A stretch of DNA of 22,500 nt from Chrysomallon squamiferum (Eukaryota; Mollusca; Gastropoda; Neomphalida; Peltospiridae): NCBI GenBank assembly GCA_012295275.1, contig CM022672.1, positions 31,462,394-31,484,893 on the forward strand. The letters are read 5' to 3'. Below the pieces are notes generated by a model. That model saw only the letters and a list, made by a program, of their open reading frames with translations. It ran no database searches and was not told the origin of the DNA. Position 1 is the first letter of the stretch. Every line of letters begins with the position of its first letter. A program made the position numbers and the translations under genes. Below are positions 1-20,488 of this stretch, one piece after another.

Positions 1-150
1 TAGCATATTGGAGTTAATCAGTGTTTTTGTTATTTTGTTTACAGACACACAAACACATACATACTTTTGTTTGGTTCGTTATAAGAGAACGTGTGTGTCT
101 GTCTGTCTGTCTGTGTGTGTGTGTGTGTCTGTGTGTGTGTGTGTTTCTGT

Positions 151-152
151 AG

Positions 153-195
<43 letters not shown>

Positions 196-255
196 CAAGC
201 GGCTGCCACTATGAATAACATTTATTTCATACAACACGTGATATAATTATATAAC
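151..255 (+). repeat. Dispersed repeat, left half (copy A)
   Basis: (GA)n followed by AGCGGCTGCCACTRTGAATA and a TTTATTTCATACAACA segment. Nearly the same sequence, also preceded by (GA)n, occurs at 2811-2945. Confidence 0.8.
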
Positions 256-285
256 ACCTTTAAGAAATAAACGTATGTGAATATC

Positions 286-316
<31 letters not shown>

Positions 317-667
317 ATATATTCTTTAACAGTAACCGGTATTTGTTATTTATAATAATAATTTATCATTTTAATAATTAAATAAGTAAGTATGTAAATA
401 AGTACATAAATAAATAAGATTAAATTTATCGACAGAACGTTTCTCAAATTTCAGTGTAACATGAAAAACAAAACTAAATAAGTAGACAACTGACATGTGA
501 AGCGTACAGTAGAAACACAAGTTTCAGTATTTTGCCAGGTCACTTTAATACATTTTTGTTTTACAATTTTTAGATCTCTCAGTAGTTCTTGTCAGCAAAT
601 AGCTATGTATTTCTACTGATGTTGTTATTTATTTATTTATTTGTTTATTTATTCATTTATTTATTTA

Positions 668-767
668 TTATTAGGCAGAACGAAACTTCATAACATTTTT
701 AGTGAAATTCAAAGAAAATATTTAGATATTTAGAATTGTTTATTATTTTGGTTCATCTTTCAGAATA

Positions 768-815
<48 letters not shown>

Positions 816-826
816 ATAATTCAATC
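668..826 (-). repeat. Dispersed repeat, right half in inverted orientation (copy A)
   Basis: Read on the - strand this stretch matches 2946-3088: ATTATGTGATATAT, (TA)n, ATTCTGAAAG(G/A)TGAACCAAA, then TTTGAATTTCACTAAAAA and GAAGTTTCGTTC. It is separated from the left half of copy A by about 410 bases. Confidence 0.8.
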
Positions 827-1944
827 GGTTAATATTATCCTTTCCCCTTCTCCTCATCTACTACCATTATCATCATCATCATCATCATCATCATCATTAC
901 ATTATCAACATCATTATTACTGTTTCTCATCTCTCGTTTTTTCTGTCTGTGTATATCTAAACTGAGATAAGTAGTTAGGAGCTAAATGTACAGTTAGAAA
1001 CTGAGATATGTAGATATGAACCACGACATTATCAGTTCCAAAGAGTCGTTTATAACTTTAACATAAATATTTACATTAACCAGCCTCTTAAAAAAAAAAA
1101 TAATAAAATAAAATAAAAAAAAAAAAAAAATTACACGTCACTAGCACTCTCCACCCTCTTCATTCCCAGTATCTTTTTAAGACAAGGATCTTTTTTTTTT
1201 TTTTTTTTTAAAAAAACAACAACAAAAAAAGCCAAGTTAAGATTTTTATTGGTTTCCTTAACAAAGTGACTGGTTAATGAAGTGATACTAAAAGCCATTG
1301 TGATAGATAATGGGACTATCTCATTAGCGTTTAACTACCAGACTTGACTGCACTCTAACAGAGGATGCAGTGCCCCGCGTTAACCTTTCCTCATCTGCCG
1401 TCTTTCTGTGTGTGTGACAGATGTACGCAAGAGAAAAAACGTTTCTGCGGCTCTTTCGCCCGATGACTGATTTGAACGCGAAAGCACTCACACAAGGCAA
1501 GGCAGAGCGTCCCGAATCGAAATTAAAACGTTTTCTCCTGGGATGACCGGCTGCGGAATAAATGTCAGAACTCGAACAATGTTTCATCATTAGCAATACG
1601 CAACACTCGTCTCTGTTTTGTGTCAGATTAAATTCATTGTTTTGTTGTTGTTTTTAATTTTTTTTTTTTTTTTTTTTTAAAAATGATAAAAGTTTTGCAA
1701 GATACGCTTGCTGTGTGATGACTTGAGGGAACAATAACGCATTGGAACACGCTATCGCTGTTAAATGTTCGTGCACTCATACAGACATGCACCGATATAC
1801 ATCAGTGAATGTACGTGTCTCGGTTTGCATGTCATGTATGTATGTAAGATTGTGTGTGAGTTTATACATGCGTGCGTGCAAAAATTATTAATATTACGAT
1901 GGACATTCATTATAATTATCTGAACTTCGTCATAATCATTATTT

Positions 1945-2590
1945 TTGCTTTTTTTTGTTGTTGTTGTTGTCATTATTATGATCACCAAGATTATTATTGA
2001 TGTTGTTGTTGTTATTACTATTACTTTTATTATAGTTATTACTATTATTACTACTATTACAACTATTATCGTTATTTTGCTACTCCTACTAATATTACCT
2101 TATTATTATTATTATTGTTATTATTATTACTATTATCATTATTATTATTATTCATATTATTGTTATTATTACTATTATTACTATTACTATTATTGTTATT
2201 ATTACTATTATTATTATAATTATTATTATTATCACTTTATTATTACTATTATTATTATTATTATTACGATTATTATTATTGTTACTATTATTATTATTAC
2301 TATTATTATTATTACTATTATTATTATTACCATTATTATTACAACTATTATTATTATTACTATTATATTATTATTGTTACTATTATTATTACTATTATTA
2401 TTATTGTTACTATTATTACTATTATTATTATTACTATCATTATTACTATTATTATTACTATTGTTATTTACTATTATTACTATTGTTATTACTATTACTA
2501 TTACTACTGTTATTACTATTACTATTACTACTGTTATTACTATTACTATTATTACTACTGTTATTGTTACTGTTATTGTTACTGTTACAG
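1945..2590 (+). repeat. Compound (TTA/TTG/ACT)n tract ending at the LIM1 acceptor
   Basis: About 640 bases of almost pure T-rich trinucleotide repeat. It contains no AG dinucleotide from 2036 until the ACAG acceptor at 2588-2590. It therefore serves as an exceptionally long AG exclusion zone and polypyrimidine-like region. It stays open in the LIM1 frame by repeat chance. Confidence 0.9.
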
Positions 2591-12150
<9,560 letters not shown>

Positions 12151-12695
12151 GCCAGTCGAGTTCGCCTCGCGGCAGACCGGACGCTCAGACAGATAGACAG
12201 ACAGACACACAGACACACAGACAGATACTCCCTTGTTGTGACCAAGAAAATACTCGTAGAAGACATTTGATGTTTTGGTCGTGAAACTGATTTAAGAATG
12301 CGGCGTGCACGCCAGTGCTGATGAATTTCCGTAAGTAACACAGTGTACTGAACGTCACGTGACACTTGAACTGGCATAAACGATGGAGATAGAGAGAGAG
12401 AAATAGAGAGACCGTTAGACAAATGAAGATCTTTAACTATAGCATTCACAATGTCGACCATCGTACTAACCAAACCTTAATGTAAATTTTAACCCGTCTA
12501 CAGTGTTGAAATAACAAGAAAACCCCCCAAGCAAATATCAGCATATTTGTAAAAGAGGTTACTTCATCGTTGAAGACAGATGTACGTATGTTCAAATAGT
12601 ATTGCAAACCACAACGACGACATTTACAACATAGTGAGCAGCATGTGAGAATTAACGGTCATAAGGAAAAGAAACTCAGAAAGCATTTGTACTGA

Positions 12696-12703
12696 TGTAT
12701 ATA
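12696..12703 (+). promoter_or_regulatory. Pumilio/PUF-type element TGTATATA in the lim3 3' UTR
   Basis: Matches the UGUANAUA consensus of Pumilio/FBF (PUF) proteins. It lies 130 bases before the first AATAAA. A single 8-mer can arise by chance in AT-rich DNA, so the second copy nearby is the main support. Confidence 0.4.
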
Positions 12704-12758
12704 TATAATTATGTGTACTGTGACACACAGGTACTAGACATAACATACAAAATGTTAT

Positions 12759-12775
12759 TGTACATATATATGTAC
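12759..12775 (+). promoter_or_regulatory. Pumilio-type element TGTACATA within a 16-bp palindrome
   Basis: TGTACATA at 12759-12766 matches UGUANAUA. It overlaps the perfect palindrome GTACATATATATGTAC (12760-12775), which could form a small hairpin in the mRNA and mask or present the site. Confidence 0.4.
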
Positions 12776-12828
12776 TAATATGTGTAATATGTAATTACGT
12801 ATCAGCTATCTTGAATACTTTCCAGGTA

Positions 12829-12834
12829 AATAAA
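12829..12834 (+). terminator. Polyadenylation signal AATAAA (proximal) for lim3
   Basis: Canonical AATAAA about 680 bases past the stop codon, followed by T-rich sequence (ATATTTTTAG). It is the first hexamer after the coding region that also sits downstream of both Pumilio-type sites. Confidence 0.5.
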
Positions 12835-12898
12835 ATATTTTTAGTCACCAGGTTAAATTCTCCACATACGCATGTGACTGTGCTAAATTGTGGCTCAC

Positions 12899-12904
12899 AA
12901 TAAA
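12899..12904 (+). terminator. Polyadenylation signal AATAAA (distal) for lim3
   Basis: Second canonical hexamer, 70 bases after the first, followed by a T-rich stretch (TATTTTTATTTTACG) that could act as downstream element. It may give alternative 3' ends. Confidence 0.4.
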
Positions 12905-12920
12905 TTGCCTAAATGTATTT

Positions 12921-13835
12921 TTATTTTACGTGCTAAATGAAAAACAAAAAAAACAAAAAATCAGGAAAAAAAAAAATGAAGAGGAATCGCCATGTTGTAT
13001 TGATAGTTTATTATTAATAAACTTTGATATGAAAAACCAGAAAAAAAAAAAAAGAAGAAGAAATTAAATTTTATTACAATTATAGGTTTGAGTCCCCAGA
13101 GGTACATTTTAACTAGATATAAAAACGTCATGATATACTTCATTACTGATCAAATTGGAGATCGTAAAAAACTGCTTGAAAAGTAAATAAAATATATTTA
13201 GGCTATTTGACTGAAACAGCGCCTGGAATATAAAATAAAGACCTTTTTTTTTTTTTTTTTTTTTTTTTTTGTATAGTGAGCACGATAATGATCTCTTTTT
13301 GTTCTGTGAAATATCATGTTCAAGTACGACTAACATGGTTCAACTAGTCATTTTAAACTCATTTTAATATACTAGTCATAGATGTTTACGCCTGATTTAT
13401 AATTTAAGAAACTGTTTCAAGCAGCCTAACTACAAAAACAAAAGCACAATTCAGTGTCACGAATTTACTACTTATTTGTTTATTTTATTTATTTCTGACG
13501 TTGTTATTGTTGTTTTAATTTTGCTTCAGTCGAAGGTTTTGTTCAATGAATCTGTCTTTCTTTGATATCGGTGTTTTATGTTGGTGCATGTGAACTGTAT
13601 TCAGTTATCACTCTTTCTCAAAGCTCTGCAGTTCAAAAACTAGTAGTTTTAATCCTAATCTTCCAACTTTTTAATTTGATCTCCTCAGACATATTTCAAA
13701 CGCAACCAGGCTCTAGTCTAAATGTCCTTACGTTCATTCATTTACATATCTTACAAAGATTGATTTATTTATCTTACTAACTGTATTGAATAGGATAGCT
13801 ATACTCGCCATTGTTTTGAATACCACGAAATGAGT

Positions 13836-13911
<76 letters not shown>

Positions 13912-15169
13912 CGGAGTTTTGGTATTATTTAAACTGTTTTACAAGTTTCCCATTTATAGTTTATTTTATTCTATGTGTTCTATAAATTTGTATATTATAC
14001 CAAGACATATTTATATCATTTAATATTATTTTTATTTTTATTTTCTTTATTTCTTTATTTGTCTGGATAGTTTATTATTTGATGATGATCATCATCCTAA
14101 TAAACATTATCATCGTCGTCGTCGTCGTGTTTATTATTATGGTGATGATGATAATGATGATGATGATGATGAAGATCTTGAAAATTAAATTGGGTTTTGT
14201 GCAATGAATTATTAATGAAGTCATAAATAATATTTACTGTCATTTTTACTTTATGTTATTTACAAAGGTTTTATTTGTATTTAGTTTACCGTTGTTTTGT
14301 TTTTTCTGCAATTTTGTTTTGGTACCATACCGTAATGTGCAATATGTGAATAAAACATTCCATATAAATATGTGATTTATTCTTTGTCGTTGTCGTAGTC
14401 GTGGAAGCAGAAAATTGTATTAGGAAAGACGTTTTAACGACAGCAGAAGCTCGGCATTAGTAATAACAGCAATAATAGTCGTAGTAGCAGCAGCCGCAGT
14501 AGTAGAAGTAGTAGTTGTACCAGCAGCAGTTGTGTTGAAATCTTTAACTCATATTAGCATCGATGGTTGTAAAAGCGTTAGCGATAATAATAATTGTACC
14601 TAACACATTATGATGTAGTAGTGGTAGTTGCGGTAACAGTAGCAGCAGTAACAAAAGTAGAAGCTGTAGTATTAATAGCAGAAGTCGTAGTAGTAGTTGT
14701 AGAACAAGTAATAACATTGCAGTACAGTTGTTGTAGTAGTAGCAGTAGCAGTATTTTTGAAAGATGGATAAATCCTCTTCACGCTGTACTGAAATATTTC
14801 CTAATAAACAGAGCGCGAAATTAATAATAATAATTAATTAAGCAACATCAAATTTTGCTGTACTCTGTAATGGAAACAATATTTTAAAAGCTCAGAGACC
14901 ATCTGGCAGGCTGGTCGAGGTTTTTGTGTTTAACCGAGTCACGCAGGGAATTAATGATGCAGAGAGAATGATTTTTTGTGGAGATGACAATAAGATATAT
15001 TGAGAACTAAAAACCGTCGACATATGTAACGCAGAGGGTCGCTAGGGGAGGTGTGTCCATCTCGTTTACCGCACAGCGGATCTGAAAGCGATGTCGTAGT
15101 TTAGACAGAAGTCCTCTGTGAAGAAAACAAACAACAACAACGTTTATCTGAGTTTAAACAGACATTCGC
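12921..15169. other. Intergenic DNA, microsatellite-rich
   Basis: Contains T-tract 13244-13270, (ATT)n 13838-13910, CGT/GAT trinucleotides around 14113-14172, and (AGT/AGC)n 14460-14760. A unique, somewhat GC-richer stretch lies at 14880-15130. Open frames up to 76 codons are low complexity and show no gene signals. Confidence 0.55.
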
Positions 15170-15665
15170 TAGTTTGAAGATTTTATTTTCAGGTTAAAGA
15201 TTTCACTGTTTTGAAGACTGTGTATGTCAAGTTAAAAATATCACTATTTCAAAAATTTTATCTGAGTTAAAAAATTCCACTATTTTGAAAAATTTACCTC
15301 AGTATAAAATTTGACTATTTTGAAAATTTTATCCTAGTTTAAAAATTTCGTACTTTGAAAACTTTATCTGAGTTTTAAAAATTTCACTATTTTGAAACAT
15401 TTATCTCAGTTTAAATATTTTTCTATTTTAAAAACTTTATCTCAGTTTTAAAAATTTCACTAATTTGAAAACTTTATTTCTGTTTAAACATTTCACTATT
15501 TTAAAAACTTTATCTTAGTTTAAAAATTTCGCTATTTTAAAAACTTTATCTCAGTTTTAAAAATTTCACTATTTTAAAAACTATATCTCAGTTTTAAAAA
15601 TTTCACTATTTTAAAAACTTTCTCTCAGTTTAAAAATTTCGCTATTTTGAAAACTTTATCTTACT
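15170..15665. repeat. AT-rich minisatellite, about 14 copies of a 35-37-bp unit
   Basis: The unit is approximately AGTTTTAAAAATTTCACTAT then TTTgAAAACTTTATCTC. Fourteen CACTATTTT-like words can be counted at near-regular spacing. Copies are more uniform toward the right. No open frame or gene lies in it. Confidence 0.88.
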
Positions 15666-15880
15666 GTAATGATTGAAATAAATTTGTCAAAATAGGCTAT
15701 ACTGACCATATTGCTTGAAATTCGGAAAAAGTAGGTTCCACGTCTAAAATTGGATAATGGTAACATTTCCATCAAGAACTAACTTAATCTGGATTCTTGT
15801 AAAATGCAAACAGAACATTTCATGTACAACCGTTCTTCACAGTTCATACAGCGAGCACTTTACCATCAGATGTTTCTAGT

Positions 15881-15911
<31 letters not shown>

Positions 15912-16428
15912 CTTACTTACTTACTTACTTAATTACATTTTTACGTATTTATCTATTTGTTGGTTTGTTTATTTGTTGTTCTTTTCGGAGTTTTATTTGT
16001 TTGTTTGTTTGTTTATTTCTTTATCTACTTTTTTTTAATGATTTATTTAAAGGAACATTGCAACAATACGCCAGACGCTCTCATATTAAATGAACATCGA
16101 TAACAAAATAAAGAAGAATATTCATTCACAGTTAATAAAATATTATTAAAAAGAAACTCAATAGATTTATTACTGCCCCCACAGTTTAAAAATAACAGCC
16201 AGTCAGTTGTCAAAACGTTCTTCTGAATGCCATGCGTAACAGAAGCCTTTTAAATTAAATAAAATTCACGTTTTGTATAACTCATAAAGTATTATTTTAG
16301 TTCTGTCCATAAATTCGCTGAAAAAAGCCAATGCGTCTTAGGTATAGAATGAACAGTGCGAGAACTTCAAGGCAATTTCTTTACTGTCACCTAGAATAAA
16401 ATAAGGAAATTCTTATGTTAACGTTAGC

Positions 16429-16494
<66 letters not shown>

Positions 16495-16711
16495 GTTTTT
16501 TAAAGATTACAAAAAAAAAAAAAATAAAATAAAATAATAAAATAAATAAATTAATAAATAATTTAAAAAAAAAAACTAATTAAAGGGAGATAAAGCATGA
16601 GTTAAATAATATTCTGCTGACACGAGTAGCTTCTCCTTAACACAAAAATAACCTGTATTAAAAAATAAATAAATAAATAAAATCAGTTATTACAATTCTC
16701 CTTCTTTTTCT

Positions 16712-16763
<52 letters not shown>

Positions 16764-17099
16764 TTAATAATAAGCTAAAATAAACTTTGGTTGTTAGTTT
16801 TTCATTATCCTGCTACAAAATAAATAAATAAATAAAATAAAATAAAAATAAAAATGAATGTAAACTAACAGAATAAATAAGCAAATCTTTTAATATCCTT
16901 ATTACAGAATGGAACCATAGATTTTAGAATTCTTTTCTTCCCAACTAAATATCTGAGTACAAACGTACCTCAAATTATGTCATCATTAATCTATCGTTCT
17001 AAATACTAAAATCATGTACAAGCTGAAGCATTACATTGTACGTACAGTAAGTCATTGTACACTCCTAAGTCAACAAAAAACAACAACAAACAAACAACC
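15666..17099. other. Intergenic DNA with opposed (TTA)n and (TAA)n tracts
   Basis: Has (TTTA)n/(TTAC)n at 15880-15935, (TTA)n at 16432-16494 and its complement (TAA)n at 16714-16763, plus A-rich AAAT repeats near 16510-16570 and 16815-16855. The opposed tracts could fold back. No gene seen. Confidence 0.55.
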
Positions 17100-17341
17100 T
17101 ACTATGGCAACCATAGTATCGTGAAATACGTCATATTACTATTATAAAGACAGAAGTGAAAATATTTCATACTGTTGAATTGAAGTAAATATGTTAACAT
17201 TAGCTCTATGAACTGCATTAAGGTTCTTAAGGTGTCTGTTATAACATTAAACACGCAATATTTAAACATTAGATATTTTTTTAAAATAATGAAATTTGAC
17301 GTATTAATATACTTTAAAGTAATTCTGGTAATATATCTGTT

Positions 17342-17420
17342 ATAGCTAGTTAATTATAAACACACTGAATAGTTAGTTAATTATGGACAAACTGTACTAT
17401 AGTTATTTATGTACTAACTG
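17342..17420 (-). repeat. Inverted copies of the 27-bp minisatellite
   Basis: About 3.5 copies in the opposite orientation to the main array at 18485-19290, including TAGTTAGTTAATTAT words spaced 27 bases. Together with the main array they form inverted arms around exon 2 of the - strand gene and the MITE. Confidence 0.7.
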
Positions 17421-17551
17421 TATATTTAACTGCCATTGCAAACTGTAATAACATTAAATTACGTCACATCAAAATAACCATGGTTACTGTTACAATAATT
17501 GTGAAGTACGTCACATTAAAACAGCTGAAGAATCAGCCGGAGATTGAAATA

Positions 17552-17883
17552 CAGGTACCGGACCAATTATCCGGACTCCTTGGGGCCTGAAGCATTCCGG
17601 ATTTCTGATTTTTCCGGTTTTCTGGTACCAAAGCATCTAAATACGTAAATAATTAGGCATAAACATTTTAAAATTAAAAACATAAAGAAAATTGACGATA
17701 CACAACTGTGGCGATTCGACACGTAAACAATGCGGCGAGTGAATGAACGCCACGCGGCTTGAAAGAGTAGTTCCGGTTTGGTGAGGACAACACCCGCGCG
17801 CGCGAACTATGAAAATAGCGTCACCAAAGAACTTCCGGCGTTTCCGGATTTCAGGGGACGCCGGATAATTGGTCCGGTACCTG
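17552..17883. mobile_element. MITE of Tc1/mariner-pogo type, 332 bp
   Basis: Perfect 23-bp terminal inverted repeats at 17552-17574 and 17861-17883, beginning CAGGTACCGGACC and ending GGTCCGGTACCTG. They are flanked on both sides by TA (17550-17551 and 17884-17885), the Tc1/mariner target duplication. CAG termini are usual in pogo/Tigger-like elements. Subterminal TCCGGA motifs recur on both sides. The interior is GC-richer than its flanks and has no transposase; an 83-codon - strand frame inside resembles nothing and starts in the repeat. It is nonautonomous and would need an element elsewhere for mobility. The perfect repeats suggest a recent insertion. Confidence 0.9.
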
Positions 17884-18154
17884 TACATCTTTTATGTCAG
17901 CTTTAGCAATATTAAATACGTAACACTGAAACGTCTAAAACGGTAATAATGTTAAATACGTCATATTAAATCTTCTAATAGTAAGATTATAACAACATCA
18001 TGTTAAACAGAAACGACAGCAGTGTGAGATAAAAAAATCATTTTAAAACATCTACGATAACATGTCATAAGCGAAATACTACTAAAAAGAGCTGCTGAAA
18101 ATACGTCATACTCTGGCTTATTTACGTTAACACGAACACAAACACTGACACGGA

Positions 18155-18406
18155 CTACAACGGAATTTCTGCTTTCTTCTCTTCGCCGAAGATGATTTTC
18201 TGGGCTCGGCGGTGCCGCTCTATCCAGATTTCTATGATGGACCTTTCTTTCTCGATGTTGTCCAGCCAGCTGACGATCTTCTCCAGCAGATCGAGTTTCG
18301 TCTTCATCTGCTCACTCAGCAGCTGACTCTCCGTGTCGTACGTCTTCTTCAGACTGCTCAGCTGCGTGCGCAGTTCTTCGTATTCCTTCTTGACGTCATT
18401 GGCATT
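18155..18406 (-). CDS. Exon 2 (amphipathic helix and stop) of the putative secreted coiled-coil protein
   Basis: Reading - strand from the acceptor GCAG at 18407-18410, the exon encodes 83 residues from N-A-N-D-V-K-K-E-Y-E-E-L to E-K-K-A-E-I-P-L, then TAG (18157-18155). Hydrophobic residues recur with 3-4 spacing (V, Y, L, L, L, Y, L, M, L, L, I, V, W, L, I), with no proline or glycine until F-G-E-E near the end. That predicts one continuous coiled coil of about 70 residues. GC content is clearly above the flanks, and the acceptor is strong: long T-rich tract, no AG until CAG. The frame extends upstream of the acceptor only into T-rich intron. Alternative: it is the last exon of a longer coiled-coil gene, with the signal exon at 20592 belonging to something else. 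The matching phase 0 junctions argue against that. Confidence 0.78.
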   Translation of the reverse strand, partial: NANDVKKEYEELRTQLSSLKKTYDTESQLLSEQMKTKLDLLEKIVSWLDNIEKERSIIEIWIERHRRAQKIIFGEEKKAEIPL

Positions 18407-20442
18407 CTGCGTAGATATAAAAAATAAAAATAAAAAAATTGAAAAAAAAGATTTAATGACGTCATCTTCTTTCATTTTACAGTACAGTGCGTACATATTT
18501 AACTAACTACAGAGGTTGTACATAATTAACTAACTACACAATCAACGGAAAGAACGAAGATTTAATGACGTCATCTTCTTTCATTGATAATACAGTGCGT
18601 ACATATGTAACTAACTGGACAGTTAGGCCTTAATTAACAAATTATACAGTCTGTCCATAATTAACTAACAGTACTGTGTGTCCACAATTAACTAACTGCA
18701 CATTCAACAGAAAGAATGAAGATTTAAAGACGTCATCTTTTTTCATTCATAATACAGTACATATTTAACTAATTCTACAGTGTGTACATAATTAACTAAC
18801 TATTCACTGAGCACATAATTAATTAACAATACAGTGCAATCCTATTTAAATAACTATATAATGTGTCCATAATTACCAACTATACAATATGTAGATAATT
18901 CACTAACTATACAGCCTGTCCCTAAAATAACTAGCTATACAGTATGTCCATAATTAACTAACTATACAGTGTATCTATAATTAACTAACTATACAGTTAG
19001 TACATAACTAACTATACAGTGTCTCTATAATTAACTAACTATACAGTGTGTCGTAAATTAACTGACTATACAGTGTGTCCATACTTAACTAACTATACAG
19101 TGCATACATAATTAACTAACTATACAGTGTAGTCATAATTAACTAACTATAAAGTGTAGTCATAATTAACTAACTATAAAGTGTAGTCATAATTAACTAA
19201 CTATACAGTGTGTACATAATTAACTAACTATACAGTGTGTACATAATTAACTAACTATACAGTGTGTACATAATTAACTAGCTATACAGTCTGATAATGA
19301 TATCTAATTTTAAAAATAAACGTGTATAAAACAAAACATTAAAGTAAACAAACATCAGCAGGAATTATAATGTGTTACAGGTGGAAACTGAAAGTTAAAC
19401 GTTTTCTTTTGCTGGTTTGATTTACTGTTCACTGATCAGGCTGGGCCACTTCACGCTATGATATTCTAGAAAATTCACTGTATAGTCAATTAAACACACA
19501 GACACACACACACACATACACATGTACACACATACATGCTTACATACATACACAAATACACACACACACACGAACACACATACACCTCACACTCACACTC
19601 ACACACACACACACTCATATATATATATATATATATATATTTACATTTACGCACACACACATACATACATACACACACGCATACGTATACACATGTACAC
19701 ATACAAACATACATACGCACATATACACGCACGCATATATACACACATAGACAGACACACACAGACACACACATATATATATGTATACACACACACGCAC
19801 GCGCACACACACATACAATAATACATACGTAAGTACGTACGTACGAACATACATATAAGTGATTATGTTTGGAACAGAACTGACTTCGGAGAAAAGATTT
19901 TACAATTTAAGAATGACCAATAACTGATACCCCTATATGGTTTGTTTTATAACAAGTCTAGATTATGAGGAAATAAATTATAATAATAACAGTAACACCA
20001 GAACAGCAGTAATAAGAACAGAAACAAGAAAAATAATTAAAAATAATAACAGACAAATAATTATAAAACAACAGCAATAACAACAAAACAACAAAAACAG
20101 TAAAAAAATAAAAAAATAACAATAATAACAACAATATTAACAACAATAAAATAATAATAACAACAAAAATAAATAGCAATAAATATAATAAGAATAAAGC
20201 CAACAATAATAAAACAACAGCAGTAAGAACAACATTAACATGAGTAGCAGAGAGGCTATAGCATTATTATTATTAGTAGTAGTAGTAGTAGTAGCAGTAG
20301 TAGTAGTAGCAGCAGCAGTAGTAGTAGTAGTGGTAGTAGTATTCCTAAACTGTTCATGTAATTATTAATATTTTTAGTCTTATCTTATTATTTTTTTACG
20401 TTTTTGTTTTGTCATTATCATCATCATCACCATCGTTGTTAC

Positions 20443-20488
<46 letters not shown>

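Larger units (their letters stand above)
1..1944. other. Non-coding DNA upstream of the LIM1 exon (likely lim3 intron 1)
   Basis: Contains (TG)n and (GA)n at 91-193, (TG)n at 285-313, (TTTA)n at 626-670, (TA)n at 772-812, (ATC)n at 868-897, and A/T homopolymers near 1090-1130, 1190-1210 and 1655-1680. One non-repetitive, GC-richer island lies at about 1330-1620. No lim3 first exon could be recognised, so the gene's start is probably to the left. Confidence 0.6.
12151..12920 (+). other. lim3: lim3 3' untranslated region
   Basis: Sequence following the TGA has no sustained coding frame on +. It contains a (CAGA)n stretch at about 12185-12225, two UGUANAUA Pumilio-type sites and two AATAAA hexamers (12829-12834 and 12899-12904). 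The end near 12850-12920 is inferred from these signals; no cleavage site can be seen directly. Confidence 0.6.
17100..18120. repeat. Degenerate array with TACGTCA(T/C)ATTA core, split by the MITE
   Basis: At least five related stretches share taaATACGTCAYATTA with nearby ATTAAA and ACATTA words: about 17126, 17459, 17507, 17957 and 18101, plus a variant at 17917. Neighbouring copies are 40-48 bases apart (17459/17507 and 17917/17957). The MITE sits between the second and third groups. The core TACGTCA is close to the TGACGTCA word of the nearby gene. Confidence 0.5.

Noticed and set aside
1324-1596. 90-codon - strand frame in a GC-richer island
   Set aside because: No recognisable domain, no splice or start context that convinced me, and the other strand also has a 41-codon frame. 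Kept only as an island in the intron.
1945-2590. 274-codon + frame continuous with LIM1
   Set aside because: Upstream of 2591 it encodes only Y/I/V/T/L runs from a trinucleotide repeat; the acceptor at 2588-2590 and the family boundary place the exon start at 2591.
13562-13780. 72-codon + frame
   Set aside because: No domain, signal or codon-composition contrast with surrounding AT-rich DNA.
17637-17888. 83-codon - strand frame
   Set aside because: Lies inside the MITE and begins in its terminal repeat; no transposase features.
19300-19490. Possible middle exon of the - strand gene after CTATACAG near 19480
   Set aside because: Insertion between phase 0 junctions would start with TGA; other phases do not match the neighbours.
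19490-19854. Long frames on both strands rich in Cys/Val/Tyr or His/Thr
   Set aside because: Pure translation of CA/TA/CATA microsatellite; not a cysteine-rich peptide gene.
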